Source of the DNA: Raineyella sp034933565 | GTDB taxonomy: Bacteria; Actinomycetota; Actinomycetes; Propionibacteriales; Propionibacteriaceae | Length of the DNA stretch: 64,000 bases | Assembly (NCBI RefSeq): GCF_034933565.1 | Contig: NZ_JAYFNG010000008.1 | Coordinates: 1 to 64,000, forward strand | Reading direction: 5' to 3' | Shown: positions 1 through 8,286 of the stretch, piece by piece | Layout: every line of letters begins with the position of its first letter | Numbering within the stretch: the first letter of the stretch is position 1 | The notes under the pieces: model-generated | Told to the model about the DNA's origin: nothing | The model's database searches: none | The model's input: only the letters and a program-made list of their open reading frames with translations | Program-made: the position numbers and the translations under genes

Positions 1-60
1 GTCGGTGTCGTAGTCGTAGCGCCGGGGCGGGCGGGCGGGCAGGGTCATGGGCGCGCTCAC
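1..60 (-). CDS. Partial CDS, probable precorrin-8X methylmutase N-terminus
   Basis: Only the first 20 codons lie in the window and the gene runs off the left edge. Reading from a GTG at 60 (or an in-frame ATG at 48), the peptide contains RRYDYDTD, which resembles the start of CobH/CbiC (RYDY...D..). The GTG overlaps the TGA of cobG as GTGA, so it is probably translationally coupled to cobG. CobH isomerises precorrin-8X to hydrogenobyrinic acid. Family assignment rests on a few residues and on position behind cobG; another cob gene is possible. Confidence 0.5.
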   Translation of the reverse strand, partial: MSAPMTLPARPPRRYDYDTD

Positions 61-1166
61 GCCCGCAGCTCGGCCAGGGCGGTGGCCAGGTCGGCGGGGG
101 CCAGCAGGTCGACGTGCTCGCCGTGCGGTTCCCCGCAGCGGCGGTCGCAGCCCGAGACGTGCACCGGCCGGCGGATGATCGACGGGTCCTGGCGGGCCGC
201 CTCGACCAGCGCGTTCGCCATCGACACGGTGTCGATCGCGGACTTCACGCAGTTCGGCAGGCCGGTGCAGGCGCTGATCGAGGCCCACGGGTCGGCCGGG
301 TCGACGACGTAGCCGGCGGCGGCGTACGCCTCGGCGTCCTGCGCGCCGCCGGGGATGAGCACCTGGCGCCACGGGGTGAGGGTGACGTCGGCGAGCACCG
401 GCAGGGCGCGGATCATCTCGCCGGTGAACAGGCCGAGCGGCACGCCGGCCAGCAGGTCCTCACCGTACGTCCCGACCGGGAGCGGGCCGGTGACGCGGAT
501 CGGCCGGTCGGTCTGGTCGGGGATGTCGTCACCGAGCCGGTAGGCCAGTTCGCGGGAGTGCCAGACCGGACGCTCGGTCTCGGTCCGGGCCATCTGGACC
601 TCCTGGGCGAGGGCCAGCATCGCCGAGGGGGCATCGGCCCGGGAGATCTCCCAGGCCCGGCCGTTGTCGAGGGCGACGATGCCGTGATCCTCGTCGAGGG
701 CCTGGTAACAGACGTCCCACGGCTCGCCGGCGACGTCGCCGGTGCCGTTGTCGAAGGCCCACATGAAGCGGCCGGCGAGCTGCTCCAGCAGCGGGATCTC
801 CTGCAGCTCCTCGTCGAGCTCTGCGACCATCGGCTGCAGGTCGATCGCGCCCATCGGGGAGCACAGCACGTTGCGGACCAGCTCGTGCGTCGGCGGCACC
901 AGACCGGTCGCCCGGACCGCGTCGGCGATCTCCTCGGGGACCGACCCGTCCGCTTCGAGCGGCAGGCCGCGGACCTGCAGGTTGGTGCGGGTGGTGACCT
1001 GCACCCGGCCGTCGCCCCAGCGCTCGGCGATGCCGAGCAGGTGGCGCAGCACCGCGGTGGGGATCCGGCCACCGGGCTTGCGCACCCGTACGATCGCGCC
1101 GTCGCTGGCGCGGAACGGACGGGTGAGACCCGGGCAACGGTCGATCAGGGGGCGAGGGTCACTCAT
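57..1166 (-). CDS. cobG: Precorrin-3B synthase, CobG-type siroheme/4Fe-4S protein
   Basis: CobG is the oxygen-dependent enzyme that makes precorrin-3B in the aerobic cobalamin pathway; it belongs to the nitrite/sulfite reductase ferredoxin-like family. The 369-residue product has two half-domains. Near its C-terminus it shows the Fe-S/siroheme cysteine pattern CTGLPNC followed by CDRRC (C-x5-C and C-x3-C). I place the start at ATG 1166 (MSDPRPL) although the frame is open upstream: a TAGGAT -10 box ends 7 bases before it, suggesting a leaderless mRNA, and the upstream extension is low-complexity Arg/Pro. It is divergent from cobN and overlaps the next cob gene. The short length (many CobG are 350-450 residues) is normal. 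Confidence 0.88.
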   Translation of the reverse strand: MSDPRPLIDRCPGLTRPFRASDGAIVRVRKPGGRIPTAVLRHLLGIAERWGDGRVQVTTRTNLQVRGLPLEADGSVPEEIADAVRATGLVPPTHELVRNVLCSPMGAIDLQPMVAELDEELQEIPLLEQLAGRFMWAFDNGTGDVAGEPWDVCYQALDEDHGIVALDNGRAWEISRADAPSAMLALAQEVQMARTETERPVWHSRELAYRLGDDIPDQTDRPIRVTGPLPVGTYGEDLLAGVPLGLFTGEMIRALPVLADVTLTPWRQVLIPGGAQDAEAYAAAGYVVDPADPWASISACTGLPNCVKSAIDTVSMANALVEAARQDPSIIRRPVHVSGCDRRCGEPHGEHVDLLAPADLATALAELRA

Positions 1167-1173
1167 GGCACAT

Positions 1174-1179
1174 ATCCTA
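1174..1179 (-). promoter_or_regulatory. -10 box TAGGAT of cobG, leaderless arrangement
   Basis: TAGGAT on the minus strand ends 7 bases before ATG 1166. A transcript from it would begin at or next to the start codon. The cobG-cobN gap is only 92 bp, too short for a cobalamin riboswitch plus promoters, and none is seen. Confidence 0.6.
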
Positions 1180-1246
1180 CGTGCGCCGTAGACGGATCCG
1201 TGCCACGGGCGTTCCGCTCCGGGGACCCCACGGCGACCCGGCTGGC

Positions 1247-1252
1247 TAGGCT
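1247..1252 (+). promoter_or_regulatory. -10 box TAGGCT of cobN, leaderless arrangement
   Basis: TAGGCT on the plus strand is followed by 6 bases and then GTG 1259. No Shine-Dalgarno sequence fits in that space, so a leaderless mRNA is the simplest reading and supports the chosen cobN start. Confidence 0.6.
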
Positions 1253-1258
1253 CGGCGG

Positions 1259-4200
1259 GTGCCGACGATCGCCCTGCTGTCCACCTCCGACACCGACCTG
1301 CTCTCCGCCCGCGCCAGCGGCGCCGACTGGGTCTGGGCCAACCCGACCCGGGTCGACGAGGACGAGGTGGCCCGACTGGTCGCCGCGGCCGACCTGGTGG
1401 TGTTCCGCTTCCTCGGCGGCCCCCAGGAACTGCCCGCCACGTACGCCACCGCCCGGGCCGCCGGCCGGCCGCTGGTCGTCCTCGGCGGCGAGCAGCGCCC
1501 CGACGCGGCACTGATGGCACTGTCCACGGTGCCGATCGGGGTGGCGGCGCAGGCCCACGTCTACCTCGCCCAAGGGGGCGCGGAGAACCTCCGGCAGGTG
1601 CACGGCTTCCTCTCCGACACCGTGCTGCTCACCGGCGAGGGGTTCGAGCCGCCCGCCGAGCAGCCGTTCTGGGGGGCGCTGCGCCAGCCGGGTGAGTCGG
1701 GCGAACCGGGGCGGTCGGGCGACGCAGCTCCGTCCGGCGTCGGCGGTGCGGGCCCTGCCAGCACCGAGCTGACCCGGCCGCGGGTCGGCATCCTCTTCTA
1801 CCGGGCACAGTGGGCCGCCGGCAACGTGGCGTACGCCGAGGCGCTGGCCGACGCGGTCGACGCCGCCGGGGGCGTCGGGGTGCCGATCTTCGCCGCCTCG
1901 TTGCGGGAGGCGCCGGCCGACCTGCTCGCGCACCTGGGGTCGTACGACGCGCTGGTCACCACCGTGCTCGCCGCCGGCGGCACCCGCGCCGCCACCGCCC
2001 AGGCCGGCGGCGACGACGAGTCCTGGGATGTCGACGCGCTGGCCCGCCTCGACGTGCCGATCCTGCAGGGGCTGTGCCTGACCTGGAGCCGGGAGTCCTG
2101 GGCGGCCTCCGACGAGGGGATGACACCGCTGGACGTCGCCTCGCAGGTGGCGGTGCCGGAGTTCGACGGGCGGATCATCACCGTCGCGTTCTCGTTCAAG
2201 GAGGCCGACGCCGACGGGCTGCCGCACTACGTCCCCGACCCGGAGCGGACCCGCCGGGTCGCAGAACTCGCCGTCAACCACGCCAGGCTCCGCCACATCC
2301 CGCCGGCCCGGCGCCGGATCGCGATCGTCCTGTCGGCCTACCCGACCAAGCACGCCCGGATCGGCAACGCGGTCGGCCTGGACACGCCGGTCTCGCTGAT
2401 CCGGTTGTTGCGGGCGCTGCGCGCGGCGGGCTATGACGTCGGCGCGCCCGGCGAGATCCCCGGCACCGAGGCGTACGAGGACCTGCTCGCGCGCATCGGT
2501 GAGGTGCCCGAGGGCGAGGCGGAGGACACCACCCGCGGCAATGCGCTGATCCACGCCATCATCGAGGCCGGCGGCCAGGACGAGGACTGGCTCACCGCCG
2601 AGCAGCTCTCCGGCCAGCCGATCCGCATTCCGGCCGCGCGCTACCGGGAGTGGTTCGCCGCGTTCCCCGAGGCGCTGCGCGCGGCAGTGACCGGGGCCTG
2701 GGGCGAGGCGCCCGGCGAGCTCTTCGTGGACCGCGGCCACACCGGCTCCGGCACGGGTCCGGGCTCCGGCACGGGGACCGGCGCCGAAGACCCCGGCGCG
2801 GGGTCCGGGGCCTCCGGTGACCCGGACGGGGAGATCGTCGCGGCCGCGCTGCGCGCCGGGAACGTGGTGATCATGGTGCAGCCGCCGCGCGGCTTCGGGG
2901 AGAACCCGATCGCCATCTACCACGACCCGGATCTGCCCCCGACCCACCACTATCTCGCCACCTATCGCTGGCTGGCCGAGGACTTCGGCGCCGACGCGAT
3001 CGTCCACCTGGGCAAGCACGGCAACCTCGAGTGGCTGCCCGGCAAGAACCTCGCCCTCTCCCCGGCCGACGGTCCGGACGCGGCGCTCGGCGCGCTGCCG
3101 GTGGTCTACCCGTTCCTGGTCAACGACCCGGGCGAGGGCACCCAGGCCAAGCGCCGGGCGCACGCGACGATCGTCGACCACCTGATCCCGCCGATGGCCC
3201 GCGCCGAGACGTACGGCGACATCGCCCGGCTGGAGCAGCTGCTCGACGAGTACGGCAACGTCTCGGCGATGGACCCGGCCAAGGCCCCCGCACTGCAGGC
3301 CGAGATCTGGACGCTGATCCGGGCCGCCCGGATGGACGCCGAGCTCGGCCTCGACGACCGCCCGGAGGGCGACGCCTTCGACGAGTTCGTGATGCACATC
3401 GACGGCTGGCTGTGTGAGATCAAGGACGTCCAGATCCGCGACGGCCTGCACGTGCTCGGCCGCGTTCCGCAGGGGGAGGAGCTGGTCAACCTGGTGCTGG
3501 CGGTGCTGCGGGCCGGGCAGGTCTTCGGCGGCGCGGTGAACGCCGTGCCGGGGCTGCGCCGGGCGCTCGGCCTGGCCGACGACGCCCCGCTGGCCGAGGT
3601 GGACCGGGTCGAAGGCCTGGCACACGCGCTGGTCGCCGGCCTGGCCGCGCGCGACTGGGACGCCGGCGCGGTGGCGGAGGTGGTGGCAGCGGTGCTGGGT
3701 GTCGACCGGGCCGCCGGCGACCCGGGCACCGCCGAGCTGACCGCGGTCGCCGCGTCGTTGCGGTTCGCCTGCGAGGAGGTGGTGCCCCGGCTGCGCGGGA
3801 CCGCGGGCGAGATCGACGCGGTGCTGCACGCCCTGGCCGGCGGCTACACCCCGGCCGGCCCGTCCGGCTCGCCGCTGCGCGGCCTGGTCAACGTGCTGCC
3901 GACCGGGCGCAACTTCTACTCCGTCGATCCCAAGGCGATCCCGTCGCGGCTGGCGTACGAGACGGGGTCGGCGATGGCCGAGTCGGTCGTCGCCCGCTAC
4001 CGGGCCGAGACCGGGGCCTACCCGCAGTCGGTCGGCCTGTCGGTCTGGGGCACCTCGGCGATGCGCACCTCCGGCGACGACATCGCCGAGGTGCTCGCGC
4101 TGCTCGGTGTCGTGCCGCGCTGGGACGAGGCCTCCCGGCGGATCACCGGTCTCGACGTGGTGCCGCCGGCCGAGCTCGGCCGGCCGCGGATCGACGTGAC

Positions 4201-5083
4201 CGTACGGATCTCCGGCTTCTTCCGGGACGCGTTCCCGCACGTCATCGCGATGCTCGACGACGCGGTGCGGCTGGTGGCCGGCCTCGACGAGGCGGACGAG
4301 GACAACTACGTGCGGGCCCACGCCCGGGCCGATCGCGCCGTGCACGGCGACGAGCGGCGCGCCACGACGCGGATCTTCGGCTCGAAGCCCGGCTCGTACG
4401 GGGCCGGCATCCTGCCGCTGATCGAGGCCGGCAACTGGCGCACCGACGCCGACCTGGCCGAGGTCTACACGACCTGGGGCGGTTACGCGTACGGCCGCGA
4501 CATGGACGGGCGGCCCGCCCGCGACGACATGGAGGCCAACTACTGCCGCATCCAGGTCGCCGCGAAGAACGTCGACACCCGTGAGCACGACATCGCCGAC
4601 TCCGACGACTACTTCCAGTACCACGGCGGGATGGTCGCCACCGTCCGCGCGCTGACCGGCGCCGACCCCAAGGCGTACGTCGGTGACTCGACCGTGCCGG
4701 ACGCGGTCCGCACCCGGTCGCTGGCCGAGGAGACCGCCCGGGTCTTCCGGTCGCGGGTGGTCAACCCGCGCTGGATCGCCGCGATGCAGCGGCACGGCTA
4801 CAAGGGGGCGTTCGAGCTGGCGGCGACCGTCGACTACCTGTTCGGCTTCGACGCGACCGCCGGGGTGGTCGACGACTGGATGTACGAGCAGCTGGCCGGG
4901 TCGTACGTGCTGGACGAGGACACCCAGGCGTTCCTGCGCCACGCCAACCCATGGGCGCTGAACGGGATCATCGAGAAGCTGCACGAGGCGGCCGACCGCG
5001 GCCTGTGGGAACAGCCCGATCCGGAGCTGCTGGCCCGGATGCAGGAGGTCTACCTCGAGGTGGAGGGCGACCTGGAGGAGTGA
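1259..5083 (+). CDS. cobN: Cobaltochelatase large subunit CobN
   Basis: CobN is the large subunit of the ATP-dependent cobaltochelatase that inserts cobalt into hydrogenobyrinate a,c-diamide in the cytoplasm; it is related to magnesium chelatase ChlH/BchH. The product is 1274 residues, the usual size. It starts with the family-typical MPTIALLSTSDTDLL and contains the conserved HLGKHGNLEWLPGK block near residue 580. Two low-complexity Gly/Ser-rich insertions, near residues 145-175 and 495-525, are probably surface loops. The small chelatase partners are not in the window. It is divergent from cobG, with its own -10 box 6 bases before the GTG start. Confidence 0.95.
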   Translation: MPTIALLSTSDTDLLSARASGADWVWANPTRVDEDEVARLVAAADLVVFRFLGGPQELPATYATARAAGRPLVVLGGEQRPDAALMALSTVPIGVAAQAHVYLAQGGAENLRQVHGFLSDTVLLTGEGFEPPAEQPFWGALRQPGESGEPGRSGDAAPSGVGGAGPASTELTRPRVGILFYRAQWAAGNVAYAEALADAVDAAGGVGVPIFAASLREAPADLLAHLGSYDALVTTVLAAGGTRAATAQAGGDDESWDVDALARLDVPILQGLCLTWSRESWAASDEGMTPLDVASQVAVPEFDGRIITVAFSFKEADADGLPHYVPDPERTRRVAELAVNHARLRHIPPARRRIAIVLSAYPTKHARIGNAVGLDTPVSLIRLLRALRAAGYDVGAPGEIPGTEAYEDLLARIGEVPEGEAEDTTRGNALIHAIIEAGGQDEDWLTAEQLSGQPIRIPAARYREWFAAFPEALRAAVTGAWGEAPGELFVDRGHTGSGTGPGSGTGTGAEDPGAGSGASGDPDGEIVAAALRAGNVVIMVQPPRGFGENPIAIYHDPDLPPTHHYLATYRWLAEDFGADAIVHLGKHGNLEWLPGKNLALSPADGPDAALGALPVVYPFLVNDPGEGTQAKRRAHATIVDHLIPPMARAETYGDIARLEQLLDEYGNVSAMDPAKAPALQAEIWTLIRAARMDAELGLDDRPEGDAFDEFVMHIDGWLCEIKDVQIRDGLHVLGRVPQGEELVNLVLAVLRAGQVFGGAVNAVPGLRRALGLADDAPLAEVDRVEGLAHALVAGLAARDWDAGAVAEVVAAVLGVDRAAGDPGTAELTAVAASLRFACEEVVPRLRGTAGEIDAVLHALAGGYTPAGPSGSPLRGLVNVLPTGRNFYSVDPKAIPSRLAYETGSAMAESVVARYRAETGAYPQSVGLSVWGTSAMRTSGDDIAEVLALLGVVPRWDEASRRITGLDVVPPAELGRPRIDVTVRISGFFRDAFPHVIAMLDDAVRLVAGLDEADEDNYVRAHARADRAVHGDERRATTRIFGSKPGSYGAGILPLIEAGNWRTDADLAEVYTTWGGYAYGRDMDGRPARDDMEANYCRIQVAAKNVDTREHDIADSDDYFQYHGGMVATVRALTGADPKAYVGDSTVPDAVRTRSLAEETARVFRSRVVNPRWIAAMQRHGYKGAFELAATVDYLFGFDATAGVVDDWMYEQLAGSYVLDEDTQAFLRHANPWALNGIIEKLHEAADRGLWEQPDPELLARMQEVYLEVEGDLEE

Positions 5084-5117
5084 GTCGGCGGGGCCGGCCG
5101 GTGCTGCCGGGGCCGGG

Positions 5118-6482
5118 TCAGGCCCGCCGGTGGGGCCGCAGGACCCGGCCGACCATCTGCCAGGTGGTCGGCGGATCGGCCCGGGTGAACGCCCACTCCG
5201 GATCGGTCAGCATCCGCGCCCCGGACAGGCCGGCGACCATCGCGATCACCACCAGCACGGTCGACACGCCGTTCTGCATCGCCTGGACGACGTCGGCCTG
5301 GTCGAAGTAGATCAGCGTCCGCAGCGCCGCTGATCCGGGGATCGACACCAGCACCGTCGGCACGGTCATGATGATCTTCTCCATCGAGAACATCCGGGCC
5401 GCGACCGCGCACAGCAGGCCCATCAGGAAACACCCGACGAAGGTGGCCACATGCGGCTTCACGCCGTTCTCCAGCATCAGCAGCCGGGGCGTGTTGCCGA
5501 TGATCGCGACCACCCCGGAGGCCAGCGCCATCCGCCACGGGGAGTTGAACATCGTCGCCCAGCCGAACACCGCGAAGAAGCTCGCCGCCAGCAGCGCCAC
5601 CCGGACGACCACCGGGTGCCCGGCCAGCGGCGGCACCGCGGCGGGTGAGACACCGCTCAGGGTGGCCACGCCCCACACGCCGATCGCCATCGCGAGCAGC
5701 ACCAGGGCCGCGTACATCAGCCGCGGGATGCCGGTCAGCAGGTCGATCCGGGTCAGGTCGAGCCCTGCGGTGACCAGCGGGAAGCCCGGGATCAGGAAGA
5801 TCGCGGCACAGACCAGCCCGGCCGCCATCCGCGGGCTCGGGCCGCCCAGGGCGAGATCGAGCAGGTCGGTGAAGCCGACGTACAGTCCGGTCGCGGTGGC
5901 CGCCGACATCATCACCACCGCGAGGTGGTTCAGCTGCCAGCCGGTGAACGTACGGTGCAGCCGGTACGCGATCGCGGAGGCCGGCAGCACCGCGAGCACC
6001 TCCCGCCAGCTGCCGTTGCTGAGCACCGTCACCGACCCGCAGGCCAGCGCGACGAGCAGCACCAGGCCCCAGGCCGGGTAGAGCCGTGGGGTCCGTTCGA
6101 TCTCGTCGAGCATCGCGTCCACCTCGGAGACGCCGGCCCGCCGCGGCAGGCCGTGGGCCAGCCGTTGCATCATCGCGATCCGGTGGGCGTTCACGCCCGG
6201 GGCGTTGATCTCGGCGACCTGGGTGCGGAAGATGGTGCGCCGCTGCACGGTGAGGACGATGTCGGTGAACGTCACCTGGGCGGTGATCCGGCCGATCCCG
6301 ACCGTACGGGCCACCGCCTGCATCACCTCGCGCACCCGCAGGCCGGAGGTGCCGGCGACCAGCATCATGATGCCGGCGCGCAGCACCACGTCCGAGCGCC
6401 GGATCAGATGGGTCGGCTCCAGTGCGTCCTCGTCCTCGTGCTCGTCGAAGGTCGATTCCTGGTCGGGGTCGCAGATCTGCAC
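5118..6482 (-). CDS. ThrE-family threonine/serine exporter-like membrane protein
   Basis: The 454-residue protein matches the ThrE layout. It has a cytoplasmic N-terminal half with the DUF1212-like segment (about residues 25-140: GIMMLVAGTSGLRVREVM), then about ten hydrophobic segments to the C-terminus, including an IFLIPGFPLVTAGLDL stretch. ThrE of Corynebacterium exports L-threonine and L-serine by proton exchange; the substrate here is not shown. The GTG start at 6482 follows a TAACGT -10 box by 6 bases (leaderless). Its 3' end faces cobN with only 34 bp between. It lies between cobN and cobF but has no obvious role in cobalamin synthesis. Confidence 0.8.
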   Translation of the reverse strand: MQICDPDQESTFDEHEDEDALEPTHLIRRSDVVLRAGIMMLVAGTSGLRVREVMQAVARTVGIGRITAQVTFTDIVLTVQRRTIFRTQVAEINAPGVNAHRIAMMQRLAHGLPRRAGVSEVDAMLDEIERTPRLYPAWGLVLLVALACGSVTVLSNGSWREVLAVLPASAIAYRLHRTFTGWQLNHLAVVMMSAATATGLYVGFTDLLDLALGGPSPRMAAGLVCAAIFLIPGFPLVTAGLDLTRIDLLTGIPRLMYAALVLLAMAIGVWGVATLSGVSPAAVPPLAGHPVVVRVALLAASFFAVFGWATMFNSPWRMALASGVVAIIGNTPRLLMLENGVKPHVATFVGCFLMGLLCAVAARMFSMEKIIMTVPTVLVSIPGSAALRTLIYFDQADVVQAMQNGVSTVLVVIAMVAGLSGARMLTDPEWAFTRADPPTTWQMVGRVLRPHRRA

Positions 6483-6488
6483 GGACCC

Positions 6489-6494
6489 ACGTTA
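6489..6494 (-). promoter_or_regulatory. -10 box TAACGT of the ThrE-like gene
   Basis: TAACGT on the minus strand lies 6 bases before GTG 6482, the leaderless spacing seen repeatedly in this window. Confidence 0.5.
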
Positions 6495-6639
6495 GGGGGT
6501 GGCCCGGCCGCCGGGGGGGCGGGGGAGGGGCGTCCCGGTCGGGACTCCCGGATGCAGAGGCTCAGGGTGTCGCGGAGCTCAGGGCGCAGCAGGGTGCAGC
6601 GGGGGCCGGCGTGCAGCACGGGCCAGGGTGCAACAGGGC

Positions 6640-7410
6640 TCAGGGGCGCAGCAGGTAGGTGTCCATCACCCAGCCGTGCTCCTCGCGCAGCCGGGTGCGC
6701 AGCTCCGCCAGCTCGTCGATCACGTCGGCGAGGCGTCCGCGGCGCAGCACCTCGTGCGGCCCGCCGAGGTAGGCGCCCCAGTAGATGGTCAGGTCGGGGT
6801 AGCGGTCGACCAGCTCGCGGCAGGTGAGGTAGCCGTCCAGCATGACGACGACGTCGCCGAGCCGGGGATCGTACTCCTCGACCAGCCGCCGGCCGGTGGT
6901 GATGTGGATCGAGGCGCCGATCCGGTTCAGCGGGATGGCGTGGCGGGCCGCCAGCAGCTGCGGGGCGCTGATGCCGGGCACCACCCGTACCTCGAACGGG
7001 CCGCACTGCGGGCGCAGCCGGTCGACGATCCGCAGTGTGGAGTCGTAGAACGCCGGGTCACCCCAGACCAGGAAGCCGACCGTGGCGTCGGCGGGCAACC
7101 CGTCGATGATGTCGGCGTAGGCACGGACCCGGGCCCCGTGCCAGTCCCGGACGCCCGCCCCGTACGCGGTGGTGTCCCGCTCGGCGTCGGGGCCGCGCTG
7201 CGGGTCGGGCACCTCGACGAAGCGGTACGGGTGGGCGTCGCCGATGAAGTGCTCGCACAGGGCCCGCCGGGCCTCGACCAGGTCGTGCTTCACCTCGCCC
7301 TTGTCGGCGACGAGGAACACGTCGACCTCGCGGAGGGCCGCCGCCGCCTCGTACGTGACGAGGCCGGGGTCACCCGTGCCGATGCCGATCACCTGGACTG
7401 TGCTGACCAT
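6640..7410 (-). CDS. cobF: Precorrin-6A synthase (deacetylating)
   Basis: CobF methylates C-1 of precorrin-5 with S-adenosylmethionine and removes the acetyl group, giving precorrin-6A; it marks the aerobic pathway. The 256-residue protein has the tetrapyrrole methylase fold: the N-terminal nucleotide-binding motif VIGIGTGDPG (residues 7-16), LVWGDPAFYDS in the middle, and VVPGISAPQLLAA downstream. The start at 7410 has GGAGG 8 bases upstream. It stands apart from the other cob genes, separated from cobN by the exporter, so the pathway is split over several transcription units here. Confidence 0.93.
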   Translation of the reverse strand: MVSTVQVIGIGTGDPGLVTYEAAAALREVDVFLVADKGEVKHDLVEARRALCEHFIGDAHPYRFVEVPDPQRGPDAERDTTAYGAGVRDWHGARVRAYADIIDGLPADATVGFLVWGDPAFYDSTLRIVDRLRPQCGPFEVRVVPGISAPQLLAARHAIPLNRIGASIHITTGRRLVEEYDPRLGDVVVMLDGYLTCRELVDRYPDLTIYWGAYLGGPHEVLRRGRLADVIDELAELRTRLREEHGWVMDTYLLRP

Positions 7411-7462
7411 GCGGTCATCCTCCCACCCGTCCGTGCGGCCGCCGGAGCCACGTCCCCCCGCG

Positions 7463-8098
7463 TCAGGACTCGGCCGCGACCCCGGTCAGGAACGCCGCGA
7501 TGTCGCGCCCCTCCTCGGCACTGATGCCGTGGCCCATGCCCCGGTAGGTGTGTTCCGCCAGGTCGGCACCGGACTCCTCGACCAGCCAGCGCCGGCTGCG
7601 GGCCATCAGTTCCGCGGGGATGACCGGATCGGCGGGGTCGTTGCCCCAGAAGACCGGCATGCCGGACAGCAGCCCCTCCGGCGCCTCGAGCCCGGCGTCC
7701 CAGGGGAGGGTCCCGGAGAGCAGGACGGCGCCGGCGAAGCGGTCCGCGGCGCTGAAGAGCAGGCCGCCGCTCATCGCGGCGCCCCCCGAGAAGCCGAGCA
7801 GGACGATCCGGGTGTGTTGTTCCTCGACGGTGCCGAGCCACTCCAGCAGTGCCGCCGCGGTCTCCTTGATCGAGGACTCGAGCGGGCGACCGATGCCCCG
7901 GTTCTCGAACCAGGTCCAGCCGCCGTCGACCGGGACCGGGCCCCGCGGGGCGACCAGCGTCGCGGCGTCGGGCAGCAGCGTGGCGAGGCCGAGCATCGAG
8001 CTCTCGTCGCTGCCGCGGCCGTGCAGTGCAACGACGAGGGTGGTGCCGACGCGCTCGGCTTCGGGGCGCGACCAGACGGCAGTGGTGATCCGGGACAT
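7463..8098 (-). CDS. Alpha/beta hydrolase, phospholipase/carboxylesterase family
   Basis: A 211-residue cytoplasmic serine hydrolase. The LVVALHGRGSDE segment near residues 21-32 forms the oxyanion-hole region, GFSGGA near 101 is the nucleophile elbow (usually GFSQGG), the acidic residue is probably in NDPADPVIP, and the histidine is in MGHGIS near 187. Members of this family hydrolyse short-chain esters or lysophospholipids; the substrate cannot be deduced. It reads the same way as cobF, 52 bp upstream of it, so the two may be co-transcribed. Confidence 0.82.
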   Translation of the reverse strand: MSRITTAVWSRPEAERVGTTLVVALHGRGSDESSMLGLATLLPDAATLVAPRGPVPVDGGWTWFENRGIGRPLESSIKETAAALLEWLGTVEEQHTRIVLLGFSGGAAMSGGLLFSAADRFAGAVLLSGTLPWDAGLEAPEGLLSGMPVFWGNDPADPVIPAELMARSRRWLVEESGADLAEHTYRGMGHGISAEEGRDIAAFLTGVAAES

Positions 8099-8286
8099 CA
8101 GGGCTCCTCCAGGTGGGCTTCTGTTTCAGGTCCGGGTCGCGACTGATCGCTCTCCCGACCGATGACGACGATGGGTCGTCCGGGCGATCGGGGTGACGGC
8201 GATCGGGGCGGCGCAGGGCGCAGGACCGCTCGAACGGCAATCCTCCCATCGTTGTCGGCAGCGGGCGAGTGCCGCTCTGTGTGGCG

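Noticed and set aside
1167..1258. Cobalamin riboswitch between cobG and cobN
   Set aside because: The 92-bp gap holds two leaderless promoters and no room or conserved B12-box-like sequence for a riboswitch.
1163..4984. Minus-strand open frame of 1273 codons opposite cobN
   Set aside because: It is a GC-rich shadow of cobN; its translation is Arg/Gly/Val/Asp low-complexity with no domain, while the plus-strand product is a clear CobN.
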